This document shows positions 1 to 9,464 of a stretch of DNA of 64,000 nucleotides, one piece after another. The stretch covers positions 62,001 to 126,000 of the forward strand of contig JAOTYE010000006.1 in assembly GCA_029862045.1 (NCBI GenBank), written 5' to 3'. The position numbers and the translations under genes were made by a program. Position 1 is the first letter of the stretch. The number at the start of each line of letters is the position of its first letter. This DNA comes from Gammaproteobacteria bacterium. Its GTDB lineage: Bacteria > Pseudomonadota > Gammaproteobacteria > Steroidobacterales > Woeseiaceae. Under the pieces are notes generated by a model. That model ran no database searches and was not told where the DNA came from. It worked only from the letters and a program-made list of their open reading frames with translations.

Positions 1-1
1 C

Positions 2-682
2 ACGCTCGAGTTCGTTTCGGGACAACCGTGGGGCGCGTACAACTGGTATCAAGGTGGCGGCCAGGGCCTGATCCAGGTGAACCTGGACAGACCGAAGTAT
101 CTCGGCACGTCGATATCCCTCGGCTGCCATGAGGGATATCCGGGACACCACACGTTCAGTTCACTGCTTGATGAGCGCTATCTGCAGCAGCAGGGCTGGC
201 TGGAGTTTTCCGTGCTGCCGTTGTTCTCGCCGCAGGCCGTGATCTTCGAGGGCAGCGGCGACCTCGCCGCTGCGACCGCTTTTCCGGGCGAAGCGCGTTA
301 CGAATTTCTGGGCGAGGTCATCTTGCCGATCGCCGGTATTGAGTCGGCCGACCTCGATGCGTTGCGGGCCGTGCGAGACCTGCTCCATGACATGCGCTAT
401 GCGGGCATCGAGGCAGCCAGAAAGTACCTCGATGGCGATTGGAGCAAAGACGAGACGATTGACTGGCTAACCAACTACGCGCTGGTCGGGCCAGAGGAAA
501 TCGACGCCTGGTTCGGGTTCACCGAGCGTTATCGCGCGTACAGAATTAACTACGTGCTGGGAGAGGATCTCGTGCGTTCGTTCGTGAAAAAGGAGAATCC
601 GGACGGTGGTGCCGAGGGCGACTGGCTCGCGTTCGCGAAGCTGTTGTCCTTGCCACCGGCACCCGCACTTTTTGCCGAGTAA
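2..682 (+). CDS. DUF885 family protein, 3' end only
   Basis: The frame is open from the left edge (first complete codon at base 2), so 226 C-terminal residues of a longer gene are visible. A HEGYPGHH block at visible residues 43-50 is the signature of DUF885 proteins, which are normally about 550-600 residues, exported, and assumed to be zinc metallopeptidases because of this HExxPGHH motif. The flanking segment with WYQGGG and later FEGSGD also fits the family. It ends 5 bases before the convergent plsC gene. The function is inferred from the family only; substrate unknown. The N-terminal export signal lies outside the window. Confidence 0.8.
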   Translation, partial: TLEFVSGQPWGAYNWYQGGGQGLIQVNLDRPKYLGTSISLGCHEGYPGHHTFSSLLDERYLQQQGWLEFSVLPLFSPQAVIFEGSGDLAAATAFPGEARYEFLGEVILPIAGIESADLDALRAVRDLLHDMRYAGIEAARKYLDGDWSKDETIDWLTNYALVGPEEIDAWFGFTERYRAYRINYVLGEDLVRSFVKKENPDGGAEGDWLAFAKLLSLPPAPALFAE

Positions 683-687
683 ACGGC

Positions 688-1443
688 CTAGCCGGGCGGA
701 GCATCCTGGCGGTCATCTGGTTGCTCCTTGTAGATGCGGCTGATCTCCGCCATTTTGGACTCGACCCACTGCTGCGCAATGAGATTGGTTTCCCTGGGAG
801 GCCGGCCGGCAGGGTCGATCGGTGGGCCAATACAGAAACGGATCTTGCCAGGGTATTTGCGTAAGCCCCGCTTTGGCCAGAAGTCACCGGCGTTGTGCGC
901 TACAGGCACGATCATGCAGCCGACGTCCCTGGCGAGCGCCGCGCCGCTAACGCCGTAGCGACGCGTCTCGCCGGGAGACATACGCGTGCCTTCCGGGAAG
1001 ATGCACACACTCATACCCGACGCGATTTTGTCCCGGCCCTGGCGGATGACCTGCTTGACGGCGGGGCTACCGGCATTGCGGTCGATCGCAATTGACTTCA
1101 TGACAAAACCCAGCGCCCAGCCGAACACAGGAATCCACAGCAACTCGCGCTTCAATACCCAGGTTGCGGGAGGCAGCGCCGCAATCTGCCAGAAAGCCTC
1201 CATAGCCGTCGTGTGCTTTATGAGAAACACACAAGGCGCCGCCGGGATATTTTCTTTTCCTTCCGTCGTAACAACCAGGCCACAAAAGACCCTGCCCGCC
1301 CAAAGCGAGAATCGCGCCCAGGCAACGGCGATGCCCCACTTAATGCGAAACGGCGCCCAGAAAAAGACCAGCTCCATGCCCGAGAGAAGAATCGCGGACG
1401 CGAACAACAGAAACGTAAAAATGAGCGAACGCAGCGTGACCAT
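688..1443 (-). CDS. 1-acyl-sn-glycerol-3-phosphate acyltransferase (PlsC family)
   Basis: A 251-residue inner-membrane acyltransferase that would transfer an acyl chain to lysophosphatidate in phospholipid synthesis. An N-terminal hydrophobic segment (residues about 5-30) is followed by the catalytic HTTAME block (an HX4E variant of the usual HX4D, also found in some bacterial relatives) and by the FPEGTR acceptor-binding motif. The ATG at 1443 overlaps the glyS stop (TGATG), so it is probably translationally coupled and the last gene of a glyQ-glyS-plsC operon. A TTG one codon upstream is possible but less likely. Family assignment is firm, the exact substrate less so. Confidence 0.85.
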   Translation of the reverse strand: MVTLRSLIFTFLLFASAILLSGMELVFFWAPFRIKWGIAVAWARFSLWAGRVFCGLVVTTEGKENIPAAPCVFLIKHTTAMEAFWQIAALPPATWVLKRELLWIPVFGWALGFVMKSIAIDRNAGSPAVKQVIRQGRDKIASGMSVCIFPEGTRMSPGETRRYGVSGAALARDVGCMIVPVAHNAGDFWPKRGLRKYPGKIRFCIGPPIDPAGRPPRETNLIAQQWVESKMAEISRIYKEQPDDRQDAPPG

Positions 1444-3527
1444 CAAATAGACAGTCGGGAAATGTCAGCGACATCCAAGAACAGGGCCCGCAATTCGCCA
1501 AGCAAAGCCAGCCGGTTGTTTTTCGTTGCTTCATTGTCAACCATGACCATGACGTCATCGAAGAACGCGTCAACGGGTTCGCGTAACTCGGAGAGCGTCG
1601 TTAGGGCGCTCGTGTAAGCGCGATCCTCCAGCATGGGAGATACGGCTTCCTTCGCGCTGCCGAGAGCAGACCACAAAGCGAGTTCCGCGGGTTCGCTGAG
1701 CAACTTCTCCTTGACCGCGGCGCTGTGCTGGACCCCGGCCTGTTTGAGAATATTCGCAATGCGCTTGTTCGCTGCTGCGAGGCTCGACGCGGGTTCGAGC
1801 TTGGTAAACGCCTGCACTGCACGCAGCCGGCGTTCGAAATCGACGAGAGAGGCCGGGCTGCGGGCGAGCACGGCATCGAAGGTTTCGGTGGCGAGGTCCT
1901 CGTCGTTATCGAGAAAATAACGGCGCAGACGATCGGTGACAAACGTATATAAAGCAGCACAGTGCTCGTCGACTTCGGCCTTGCCTTTGGGCTGCGCCTC
2001 GACCGCTGTACGAAGCACCATCTTGAGGTCCAGGTCCAGCTCACACTCGATGAGTATTCTCACGAGGCCAACTGCCGCGCGCCGCAAACCGAACGGATCG
2101 CGGTTGCCGGACGGCTTCTTGCCGATCACGAAGATACCGGCGAGCGTGTCGATCTTGTCGGCGACAGCGAGAATCTGCCCGGCAGTGGATGTTGGCAAGC
2201 CGTCGCCGGAGAAGCGCGGCAAGTATTGCTCGGCAATCGCATCGGCGACGCTCTGCGGTTCGCCATCGGACATAGCGTAGTAACGTCCCATGGTGCCCTG
2301 CAATTCAGGGAACTCACCCACCATACCGGTCAAGAGATCCGATTTGGCCAGAGCCGCGGCACGCGCTACGGTGCCAGCGTCTGCCCCAAGTGCCGCGGCG
2401 ATTGATTCTGCGAGTGCCGCGGTGCGAGCGCTTTTGTCGTACAGGCTGCCGAGTCCGCGTTGATAGACAACCTCACGCAACGCGTCTTGCCTTGCGGCCA
2501 GCGTTTTGCGGCGGTCGCTCTCCCAGAAAAAAGCAGCGTCAGCGAGGCGCGGTCGAACGACGCGCTCGTTGCCGGCGCGGACCTGGTCGGGGTCCTCGCT
2601 GTCAAGATTGGCAACCGTGATGAATCGCGGTAACAAATCACCGTCTTTGTCGGCAACCGGAAAGTAGCGTTGATGACTGGTCAGCGTCGAGATGACTACT
2701 TCGCGAGGCAGCAACAGGAATTCGTCATCGAAAGAGCCGGCCAACGGCACCGGCCACTCGACGAGGGCCGTAACTTCGTCGTACAAAGACTCGCCGTCGA
2801 CGACATTGCCGCCCGCCTTTTTGGCTTCGCTCTCAACACCTTTGCGAACGAGCTCCCGACGCTTGTCGAAATCTGCAATGACGTGACCACTGTCCTCAAG
2901 CGTCTGCAAGTAGTCCGCGGGCTTCTTCACGGTTACGGGTTTGTCGGTGTGGAAGCGATGACCGCGCGACTTGTTGCCCGTTTTGATGCCCATGATCGAC
3001 GCCTTGATAACGCCGCTGCCGTGCAACAGCACGATCCAGTGAATCGGGCGAACAAATTCAGCACCGCCAGCGCCCCAACGCATGCGGCGGGGAATCGGCA
3101 ATGCGCCAAGCGCCCCTGTAATGAGTTCAGGCATCAGCTCAGCGGTGGTCTTGCCGGTTTCGACAATGTCGCAGGACAGCCACTCGCCCTTGTCAGTCTT
3201 GGTGCGACCGAGCGTCGATACGGCGACACCACATTTTTTGGCGAACGCCTTACCGGCAGCCGTGATGTTGCCGTCAGCATCAAAAGCGATCGTCACGGGC
3301 GGCCCCTTTTGCGCCGTCTTGCGGTTGTCCTGGCCGCGGTCGAGGCTCTCAATCAACACGGCCAGGCGGCGCGGGCTCGCGAAGGCGTGTACAGGGCCGT
3401 GCCCCAATCGTGCTTCATCGACGGCGGCCTCGAGCGAATCGCCAAAAGCGGTCATCAAAGTGCGCAGCGCCTTCGGCGGCAGCTCCTCCGTGCCTATCTC
3501 GACCAGAAAATCACCAGCCTGGCTCAC
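1443..3527 (-). CDS. glyS: Glycyl-tRNA synthetase beta subunit
   Basis: The 694-residue beta subunit of the alpha2-beta2 bacterial glycyl-tRNA synthetase, which carries tRNA recognition and works with GlyQ to charge tRNA-Gly. It opens with the family hallmark [15 protein letters not shown] (residues 8-22), and its length matches E. coli GlyS (about 690). The GTG start at 3527 overlaps the glyQ stop as GTGA (4 bases), indicating translational coupling and matched subunit output. It is followed by plsC with a 1-base overlap. No damage is seen in the frame. Confidence 0.97.
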   Translation of the reverse strand: MSQAGDFLVEIGTEELPPKALRTLMTAFGDSLEAAVDEARLGHGPVHAFASPRRLAVLIESLDRGQDNRKTAQKGPPVTIAFDADGNITAAGKAFAKKCGVAVSTLGRTKTDKGEWLSCDIVETGKTTAELMPELITGALGALPIPRRMRWGAGGAEFVRPIHWIVLLHGSGVIKASIMGIKTGNKSRGHRFHTDKPVTVKKPADYLQTLEDSGHVIADFDKRRELVRKGVESEAKKAGGNVVDGESLYDEVTALVEWPVPLAGSFDDEFLLLPREVVISTLTSHQRYFPVADKDGDLLPRFITVANLDSEDPDQVRAGNERVVRPRLADAAFFWESDRRKTLAARQDALREVVYQRGLGSLYDKSARTAALAESIAAALGADAGTVARAAALAKSDLLTGMVGEFPELQGTMGRYYAMSDGEPQSVADAIAEQYLPRFSGDGLPTSTAGQILAVADKIDTLAGIFVIGKKPSGNRDPFGLRRAAVGLVRILIECELDLDLKMVLRTAVEAQPKGKAEVDEHCAALYTFVTDRLRRYFLDNDEDLATETFDAVLARSPASLVDFERRLRAVQAFTKLEPASSLAAANKRIANILKQAGVQHSAAVKEKLLSEPAELALWSALGSAKEAVSPMLEDRAYTSALTTLSELREPVDAFFDDVMVMVDNEATKNNRLALLGELRALFLDVADISRLSI

Positions 3528-4456
3528 GTGGTCGAGCTCCCGTCCCCAACGGACTCAACCATTGGAAAACCGAGCGCTTCGCGACTGGCGTAATAGGCTT
3601 CAGCGACGGCGCGCGCCATGGTCCGGACGCGCAATATAAAACGCTGGCGCTCGCTTACAGAAATCGCCTGACGCGCATCGAGCAAATTGAACACATGTGA
3701 CGCGTGCAACATCTGTTCATAAGCCGGTAACGCGAGGTTGTACTCGATGAGGCGTTCATTTTCGTGTTCGGCATGGTCGAATTGGTGAAACAGGTCATCC
3801 ACATCGGCGATTTCGAAGTTGTACTTTGACTGTTCAACTTCGTTCTGGTGATAGACGTCGCCGTAAGTGATGCGACCGAGTGGGCCGTCGGTCCAGATCA
3901 GGTCGAATATGCTTTCTACGCCCTGCAAGTACATTGCCAGGCGTTCGATGCCATACGTTATTTCCCCGGTCACGGGGCGACACTCGAGACCGCCGACTTG
4001 CTGGAAGTAGGTGAACTGCGTGACTTCCATGCCGTTCAACCAGACTTCCCAGCCGAGGCCCCAGGCGCCGAGCGTCGGTGACTCCCAGTCGTCTTCGACG
4101 AAACGGACGTCATGCACACCGGTATCAATACCGATCGCACGCAAGGAGTCGAGATAGACGTCCTGAATGTCGTCGGGCGACGGTTTGATAACGACCTGAT
4201 ACTGGTAGTAATGCTGCAACCGAAACGGGTTGTCGCCGTAGCGGCCGTCGGTGGGTCTGCGCGACGGCTGAACATACGCAGCGCTCCAGGGCTCGGGCCC
4301 GATCGCCCTGAGGAATGTCGCTGGATGAAACGTACCCGCGCCCATCTCCTTGTCGTAGGGCTGCATGACAACGCAGCCGCGCTCCGCCCAGTACTGCTGC
4401 AGCTTGAGGATCAGGTCCTGGAAGCTGAGCACTGTGACCGGTTTTTCCTTTGCCAT
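3524..4456 (-). CDS. glyQ: Glycyl-tRNA synthetase alpha subunit
   Basis: The 310-residue catalytic alpha subunit that activates glycine and forms glycyl-tRNA together with GlyS. The start was set at the ATG at 4456 ([17 protein letters not shown]), because family proteins begin with this block and end near 300-310 residues; the open frame runs 85 codons further upstream but that part is unconserved and overlaps a dispersed repeat and the glnA regulatory region. Family motifs include [20 protein letters not shown] and [12 protein letters not shown]. First gene of the glyQ-glyS-plsC operon. Confidence 0.97.
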   Translation of the reverse strand: MAKEKPVTVLSFQDLILKLQQYWAERGCVVMQPYDKEMGAGTFHPATFLRAIGPEPWSAAYVQPSRRPTDGRYGDNPFRLQHYYQYQVVIKPSPDDIQDVYLDSLRAIGIDTGVHDVRFVEDDWESPTLGAWGLGWEVWLNGMEVTQFTYFQQVGGLECRPVTGEITYGIERLAMYLQGVESIFDLIWTDGPLGRITYGDVYHQNEVEQSKYNFEIADVDDLFHQFDHAEHENERLIEYNLALPAYEQMLHASHVFNLLDARQAISVSERQRFILRVRTMARAVAEAYYASREALGFPMVESVGDGSSTT

Positions 4457-4580
4457 TACGGTTTTACCGGGACCAAAGGCGCGGAGTATATCGGACTTCG
4501 GCAATGGCGTGGCTTCGTTTCGGGCGTTCAGGAATAGCGTGATTCGGGTGGAATTCTCTGGCCGCGGGCGGGATCGTTTG

Positions 4581-4620
4581 TCATCGGAAGTAAAGCGCAG
4601 CGCAGCGAGCCATGAAGATG
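4581..4620 (-). repeat. 40-base dispersed repeat, copy A
   Basis: Read on the minus strand, this 40-base stretch begins CATCTTCATGGCTCGCT and matches 38 of 40 bases of the plus-strand stretch at 9414-9453. Both copies are in intergenic DNA, on either side of the glnA to ntrC block and in opposite orientation. The stretch contains GCTCGC/GCGC alternations typical of small intergenic repeat elements. No flanking open frame encodes a mobility protein. Confidence 0.8.
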
Positions 4621-4662
4621 GCAAATGTCCCGATCGCGGCCCGGCTCTAGCGGATATCATCT

Positions 4663-4679
4663 CGCACGAAGATGGTGCA
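4663..4679 (+). promoter_or_regulatory. NtrC binding site, distal
   Basis: CGCACGAAGATGGTGCA matches the NtrC dyad consensus TGCACY-N5-RGTGCA in its right half exactly and in most of the left half. It lies exactly 31 bases (about three helical turns) upstream of the second, better site, an arrangement typical of NtrC enhancers that bind cooperatively as stacked dimers. Centre is roughly 128 bases upstream of the predicted sigma-54 transcription start of glnA. Confidence 0.75.
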
Positions 4680-4693
4680 GAAAGATTGCAGCT

Positions 4694-4710
4694 TGCACAA
4701 TAATGGTGCA
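4694..4710 (+). promoter_or_regulatory. NtrC binding site, proximal
   Basis: TGCACAATAATGGTGCA is a near-perfect NtrC (GlnG) dyad, closely resembling the enhancer sites upstream of enterobacterial glnA. It is about 97 bases upstream of the predicted start of transcription. The gene for the expected activator, ntrC, is 3.3 kb downstream in the same window. Confidence 0.88.
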
Positions 4711-4772
4711 CACTTCTCAGTCAACGCAGGATAGAAACCAGTATAATCAATCACTTACGATGCGCACTATTC

Positions 4773-4788
4773 TGGCACGCTTCATGCA
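4773..4788 (+). promoter_or_regulatory. Sigma-54 promoter of glnA
   Basis: TGGCACGCTTCATGCA matches the sigma-54 consensus TGGCACG-N4-TTGCA with one mismatch; the invariant GG (-24) is at 4774-4775 and GC (-12) at 4786-4787, correctly spaced. Transcription would start near 4799, giving a 5' leader of roughly 57 bases before the glnA ATG. Combined with the two upstream NtrC sites this is a complete nitrogen-regulated promoter. A TATAAT at 4742-4747 might be the -10 of a second, sigma-70 promoter, but no good -35 box is seen. Confidence 0.87.
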
Positions 4789-4855
4789 GATACAGGATCA
4801 ACAGGCCCGAACGCGTCGGGCGTTTATTGTGCTTTAAAGACTGGAGGAAAGATTC

Positions 4856-6265
4856 ATGAAGCCCAAAGAGGTACTCGACCTCATCAAAGAAAATGAGGTC
4901 AAATTTGTCGATTTTCGTTTCACGGACACGAAAGGCAAAGAACAACATGTAACCGTGCCCGCTCACACAGTCGACGAAGACCTGTTTGAAGACGGCAAGA
5001 TGTTCGACGGTTCGTCGATCTCTGGCTGGAAGGGTATCAATGAATCCGACATGATCCTGTTGCCCGATCCGGCGTCAGCGGTTCTCGATGTGTTTTCGGA
5101 CGACACGCAACTCAACTTGCGTTGCAATGTCATCGAGCCTGCTACGATGCGCGGCTACGATCGCTGTCCCCGCTCACTCGCGGAGCGTGCTGAGGCGTAT
5201 CTGAAATCAACGGGAATTGCAGATACCGCGTTTTTTGGCCCGGAGAACGAATTCTTCGTTTTCGATCACGTGTCCTGGGACGATTCAATGCAGGGCGGTT
5301 TTTATAAAATCGACTCCGATGAAGGCGCCTGGAACACGAATCGCAGCATCGAGGAAGGCAACACAGGCCATCGCCCAACCGTCAAAGGCGGTTACTTTCC
5401 GGTACCGCCGGTTGATTCGCTGCATGACCTTCGTGGCGCAATGTGTCTGGCGCTAGAAGACATGGGTGTCGAGACCGAGGTGCATCACCATGAGGTCGCA
5501 ACGGCCGGCCAGTGCGAGATCGGCGCGCTTTTCAACACGTTGGTACGTAAGGCCGACGAGGTGCAGATACTCAAATACGTCGTGCACAACGTGGCGCATG
5601 TCTACGGCAAGACCTCGACGTTCATGCCGAAGCCGCTCGTTAACGACAACGGCAACGGCATGCACGTGCATCAGTCGCTGACGAAAGGCGGCGAGAACCT
5701 GTTTTCGGGCGACCTTTACGGCGGCCTGTCCGAGATCGCGCTGTTTTACATCGGCGGAATCATCAGGCACGCGAAAGCACTGAACGCGTTTACGAACCCG
5801 GCAACGAACAGTTACAAGCGCCTCGTGCCAGGCTTCGAAGCGCCGACCATTCTCGCGTACTCGGCACGTAACCGCTCGGCGTCGATTCGCATTCCGTACG
5901 TCTCCAATCCGAAGGGGCGCCGTATCGAGGTTCGCTTCCCGGACTCGATGGCGAACCCGTACCTTGCGTTCGCGGCGATGCTGATGGCCGGCCTCGACGG
6001 CATCCTGAACAAAATTCATCCGGGCGACGCGATGGACAAGGATCTTTACGACCTGCCGCCTGAGGAAGAGAAGGAACTCAAGCTTGTGGCGTTCTCGCTC
6101 GATGAGGCGCTCGAGTCGCTCGATGCGGACCGGGAGTTCCTAAAAGCCGGCGATGTGTTCTCCGATGACCTGATCGATGCGTATATCGAACTCAAGGAAG
6201 AAAACGTCACCAGGCTGAGAATGACGACCCACCCGGTCGAATTTGACATGTATTACAGCCTGTAA
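4856..6265 (+). CDS. glnA: Glutamine synthetase type I
   Basis: A 469-residue cytoplasmic enzyme (dodecamer in the family) that makes glutamine from glutamate, ammonia and ATP. The sequence shows the GSSISGW-NESDM block (residues 52-66), [11 protein letters not shown], the [10 protein letters not shown] glutamate/ATP loop and LYDLPPEE with Tyr398, the position adenylylated by GlnE in this class, so covalent control is likely. An AGGAGG-like ribosome site (GGAGGA, 4843-4848) precedes the ATG at the right distance. Transcription is nitrogen-regulated by the upstream sigma-54/NtrC elements; ntrB-ntrC follow after one small gene. Confidence 0.98.
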   Translation: MKPKEVLDLIKENEVKFVDFRFTDTKGKEQHVTVPAHTVDEDLFEDGKMFDGSSISGWKGINESDMILLPDPASAVLDVFSDDTQLNLRCNVIEPATMRGYDRCPRSLAERAEAYLKSTGIADTAFFGPENEFFVFDHVSWDDSMQGGFYKIDSDEGAWNTNRSIEEGNTGHRPTVKGGYFPVPPVDSLHDLRGAMCLALEDMGVETEVHHHEVATAGQCEIGALFNTLVRKADEVQILKYVVHNVAHVYGKTSTFMPKPLVNDNGNGMHVHQSLTKGGENLFSGDLYGGLSEIALFYIGGIIRHAKALNAFTNPATNSYKRLVPGFEAPTILAYSARNRSASIRIPYVSNPKGRRIEVRFPDSMANPYLAFAAMLMAGLDGILNKIHPGDAMDKDLYDLPPEEEKELKLVAFSLDEALESLDADREFLKAGDVFSDDLIDAYIELKEENVTRLRMTTHPVEFDMYYSL

Positions 6266-6276
6266 AGGCAAAAAGT

Positions 6277-6308
6277 GTGAACCGGGCGGCATTTTGTCGC
6301 CCGGTCAC
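6277..6308 (+). terminator. Hairpin after glnA, possible terminator
   Basis: GTG-A-ACCGGGCG (6277-6288) pairs with CGCCCGGTCAC (6298-6308), giving an 11-base-pair stem with one bulged A and a 9-base loop. It stands 12 bases past the glnA stop, where a terminator is expected, but no T tract follows on the plus strand, so it may instead protect the 3' end of the message or give partial termination. Confidence 0.5.
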
Positions 6309-6344
6309 TAGCCCCGATCCGGTCTTAATTGCTATGCTAACTCG

Positions 6345-6878
6345 ATGGAAACGCGCCTACTTTTCTTGCTTGTCGGCCTGCTCGCGACTGCGTCAGTCCT
6401 GGCAGAGGCCTACCGTTGGGTTGACGAGGACGGCATTGTCCATTACTCCGACCGTCCTGAAGAAGGCGCAGAGCAGGTCGACTTGGCTGAGTACTCACGC
6501 AATACTGGCGCCCGGCTGTACCGGGAAAGAGCGCCGGCCAGTAACGCAGATGACCAGCAGGCTACTGATCAGCCATTCCGTTACGAGAGCCTCTCGGTTG
6601 CATCCCCCGGCCCAGAAGAAACACTATGGAATATCGAGGGCAAACTGAACGTCTCTCTGGCGCTGAGCCCGGGTCTGCAGAGCGGCCATCAGGTCCGCCT
6701 GTACTTCGACGGCGAGCAAAGGACGGTGACGGGCACGAACATTCAGCTCGAGGAGGTCTTCCGCGGTGTGCACAACATCCAGGCGGAAGTGATCGACGAA
6801 ACGGGCAAGCTGATGATTCGCAGTCGGCCGAACCGTTTTTATGTGCAGCAAAGCACGGTGGTAACGGGCCGCCGCTAA
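6345..6878 (+). CDS. DUF4124 domain exported protein
   Basis: A 177-residue protein of unknown function with an N-terminal signal peptide (hydrophobic residues 5-20, ending near AEA) followed at once by the DUF4124 block YRWVDEDGIVHYSDRP (residues 23-38). The remaining part looks like a small beta-rich domain (LYFDGEQRTVTGTNIQLEEVFRGVHNIQAEVID) resembling Ig-like C-terminal segments found in some DUF4124 proteins. It sits between glnA and ntrB; DUF4124 genes at this spot are common in related gammaproteobacteria, but no link to nitrogen control is demonstrated. The ATG at 6345 has only a weak ribosome site. Confidence 0.8.
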   Translation: METRLLFLLVGLLATASVLAEAYRWVDEDGIVHYSDRPEEGAEQVDLAEYSRNTGARLYRERAPASNADDQQATDQPFRYESLSVASPGPEETLWNIEGKLNVSLALSPGLQSGHQVRLYFDGEQRTVTGTNIQLEEVFRGVHNIQAEVIDETGKLMIRSRPNRFYVQQSTVVTGRR

Positions 6879-6892
6879 AAAGCAGCAACACA

Positions 6893-7978
6893 TTGCAGCC
6901 GCCTGGCGATGACCCGGCCGGCGACAGGCAATCGCGCCACATTCTCGACAACCTTAGCTCAGGTGTCATTCTCCTCGACAGAAGCCTGCTAATTGTCGGC
7001 CTCAACCCGGCCGCAGAAAACATCCTTGGTATCAGCGCGCAGCGCGCGAAAGGCGAGTCGTTGTTGCGCCTCGTTGATGACGAACCGGAACTGCGCGACA
7101 TTCTTGGTCGCGTCATCGAGACCGGCGACCATTACGCGAACGAAATTCGGCTCGGAAGGACCGAAGTTTATGCCGAAGAACGCGTCGTCGACTGTCGTGT
7201 ATCACCGCTGGATGCAGGCGCTGCCGCCCTGCTCGTCGAAATGACCGACGTCACGCGGCGTTCAAAAATCAGTCGCGAGAATGCGCTTCTGATTCAACAT
7301 GGTGCTGGCCGGCAAATGATTCGCCAGCTCGCACACGAAATAAAAAACCCTCTCGGGGGCATTCGCGGCGCTGCACAACTGCTCGCGAAACAACTGCACG
7401 ACGCCGAACTCACCGAATATACCGACGTCGTGATCAGTGAGACGGATCGACTCGCCGGATTGGTTGACACCTTGCTTGGACCCGGGGGGCCACCGAACAA
7501 ACAACCGCTGAACGTGCATGAGCTGCTCGAGTACGTTGTGCGCCTCATCGAAGCGGAAGGGCAGAAAAGCGTGCTGTTTAAGCGTGACTATGACCCTGGC
7601 TTGCCGCTTATCGACCTTGATCGTGATCACATGGTGCAGGCACTGCTTAATCTGGTCAGAAATGCCGCGACCGCACTTGATGGTCAGGGAACGATTACGT
7701 TGCGGACCCGTGCCGTCACGAACTTCACTATCGGCGACACGAGACACCGCGTTATCGCGTCAATAGAAATTGAGGATGATGGACCTGGCATCCCATTCGA
7801 GTTGCAGGGCTCCGTATTCTATCCGTTGATTACGAACCGGCCGGAAGGCACCGGTCTCGGGCTTCCGGCAGCACAAGAACTGCTTAGCCGGCACGGCGGC
7901 CTGATCGAATTCGAAAGCCGGCCTGGCAGAACGGTGTTTCAGGTCCGGATCCCGTTACAGCAGGCAGAGAAAAGCTGA
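6893..7978 (+). CDS. ntrB: Nitrogen regulation sensor kinase/phosphatase NtrB
   Basis: The NtrB (GlnL) partner of NtrC: it phosphorylates or dephosphorylates NtrC under the control of PII. From the TTG at 6893 the product has 361 residues: an N-terminal PAS domain (residues 15-115), the H-box LAHEIKNPLGG with His148, an N-box NLVRNAATAL, G1 DDGPGI and G2 EGTGLGLP. No ATG or GTG is found between the end of the DUF4124 gene and the PAS domain, so TTG 6893 is the best start although its ribosome site is poor; coupling to the gene just upstream may help. The stop overlaps the ntrC start (TGATG). Confidence 0.92.
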   Translation: MQPPGDDPAGDRQSRHILDNLSSGVILLDRSLLIVGLNPAAENILGISAQRAKGESLLRLVDDEPELRDILGRVIETGDHYANEIRLGRTEVYAEERVVDCRVSPLDAGAAALLVEMTDVTRRSKISRENALLIQHGAGRQMIRQLAHEIKNPLGGIRGAAQLLAKQLHDAELTEYTDVVISETDRLAGLVDTLLGPGGPPNKQPLNVHELLEYVVRLIEAEGQKSVLFKRDYDPGLPLIDLDRDHMVQALLNLVRNAATALDGQGTITLRTRAVTNFTIGDTRHRVIASIEIEDDGPGIPFELQGSVFYPLITNRPEGTGLGLPAAQELLSRHGGLIEFESRPGRTVFQVRIPLQQAEKS

Positions 7979-9381
7979 TGGCGGGACGACAACTCAATGT
8001 CTGGGTGGTCGATGACGATCAGTCGGTTCGCTGGGTGCTGGAAAAAGCACTGCGACAGGCGGATATGGAGGGCAGGACGTTCGAGCGTGCCGAGCATCTT
8101 CTTGAGGCGATTGAGCATGGTCAGCCGGATGTCCTGATAACCGACGTTCGCATGCCGGGCATGAGCGGCATTGCCTTGCTCGAGCGCCTGCGGACGAGTT
8201 GCCCGGAGCTGCCGATTATTATTATTACAGCGCACTCGGATCTCGAGAATGCGGTCGCCGCATACAAGGGCGGCGCATTCGAATATTTGCCGAAGCCGTT
8301 TGACATCGACGAGGCAATGGAGCTCGTTCGAAAGGCCGCACGACAAAACGGGCAGGCCGCGAGCGGCGAGCAACAAAGCACGCAGGGAATTCGCTCGCTG
8401 ATCGGTCAGGCACCGGCGATGCAGGAGGTGTTTCGGTCGATTGGGCGGCTTGCCGGGTCGAGTATGACCGTTCTGATCACCGGCGAATCGGGCACGGGCA
8501 AGGAGCTTGTTGCGCAGGCGCTGCATGAACACAGCCCACGAGCCAACAAACCGTTCGTCGCCCTCAACACGTCTGCGATCGCGGCGGAGCTGCTCGAGTC
8601 CGAGTTGTTTGGACACGAGAAAGGTGCATTTACGGGTGCGGATGCGCGGCGCATTGGCCGTTTCGAGCAAGCAGACGGTGGCACGCTGTTCCTCGATGAA
8701 ATCGGAGACATGTCGCCGGCGCTGCAAACGCGGTTGTTGCGCGTGCTCGCGGAAAGCGAGTTCTATCGCGTCGGCGGACAGAGCTCAATCAAGGTCGACG
8801 TGCGGGTCATCGCGGCGACCAACCAGGACCTTGCTCGTGCCGTCAAAGAGTCGCGTTTTCGCGAGGACCTGTACCATCGGCTCAATGTCATTCGAATCAA
8901 TTCGCCGCCATTGCGCCAGCGCCGCGCCGACATACCGTTATTGCTTAACCACTATCTTGTAGAGTCAGCCAAGGAGCTTGATGCACCGGCCAAGTCGATC
9001 GATGCGGATGCCCTTGATGTACTGCAGGATTACGACTGGCCAGGCAACGTGCGCCAGCTCGTCAATGCAACGAGACGTTTGACGGTCACGGCGCCGGGCA
9101 CAGTAATCACAAACGAAGACATCCCGGCAGACCTCGGTGGTAGCGTGACTTCGCAACGCGCGGCGCAGGAATGGACACGCAGTCTCGCGACGTGGGCAGA
9201 AAAGCAGCTCAGCGTGCAAGACGGTGGACCGTTGCTTGATACCGCCCTTCCCGAGTTTGAAAAAACACTGATTCAGATCGCAATGAGCCAGACAAACGGC
9301 CATCGCCAGGAAGCGGCAAAGCTCCTCGGCTGGGGCCGAAACACACTTGCGCGCAAGATGAAGTCGCTGCACATGGACTAA
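7978..9381 (+). CDS. ntrC: Nitrogen regulation response regulator NtrC
   Basis: A 467-residue sigma-54 activator. It has a receiver domain (residues 5-120, phospho-acceptor Asp56 in LITDVRMPG), an AAA+ domain with Walker A GESGTGKE (169-176), the GAFTGA sigma-54 contact loop (about 217-222) and Walker B LFLDEIGDM, and a C-terminal Fis-type helix-turn-helix (RQEAAKLLGWGRNTLARKMK). It starts by a 1-base overlap with ntrB. Its likely target in this window is glnA, whose enhancer carries two matching sites. Confidence 0.97.
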   Translation: MAGRQLNVWVVDDDQSVRWVLEKALRQADMEGRTFERAEHLLEAIEHGQPDVLITDVRMPGMSGIALLERLRTSCPELPIIIITAHSDLENAVAAYKGGAFEYLPKPFDIDEAMELVRKAARQNGQAASGEQQSTQGIRSLIGQAPAMQEVFRSIGRLAGSSMTVLITGESGTGKELVAQALHEHSPRANKPFVALNTSAIAAELLESELFGHEKGAFTGADARRIGRFEQADGGTLFLDEIGDMSPALQTRLLRVLAESEFYRVGGQSSIKVDVRVIAATNQDLARAVKESRFREDLYHRLNVIRINSPPLRQRRADIPLLLNHYLVESAKELDAPAKSIDADALDVLQDYDWPGNVRQLVNATRRLTVTAPGTVITNEDIPADLGGSVTSQRAAQEWTRSLATWAEKQLSVQDGGPLLDTALPEFEKTLIQIAMSQTNGHRQEAAKLLGWGRNTLARKMKSLHMD

Positions 9382-9413
9382 AGCGCACTGCGGCCGCAGT
9401 CCGGCGGCACTTC

Positions 9414-9453
9414 ATCTTCATGGCTCGCTACGCTGCGCTTTACTTCCGACGAA
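9414..9453 (+). repeat. 40-base dispersed repeat, copy B
   Basis: Matches the reverse complement of 4581-4620 at 38 of 40 positions (differences at unit positions 18 and 38). It lies between the convergent ends of ntrC and the dihydroorotate dehydrogenase gene, just after a perfect 14-base palindrome ACTGCGGCCGCAGT at 9387-9400. Confidence 0.8.
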
Positions 9454-9464
9454 GCACCACCCTC

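Noticed and set aside
2670-3593. 307-codon plus-strand frame opposite glyS
   Set aside because: Shadow of a highly conserved gene; no motifs of its own.
4742-4747. Sigma-70 promoter with TATAAT for glnA
   Set aside because: Perfect -10 but no acceptable -35 at 16-18 bases; noted only as an alternative.
9387-9400. Perfect palindrome ACTGCGGCCGCAGT as a bidirectional terminator
   Set aside because: No loop of useful size and no T tract on either side.
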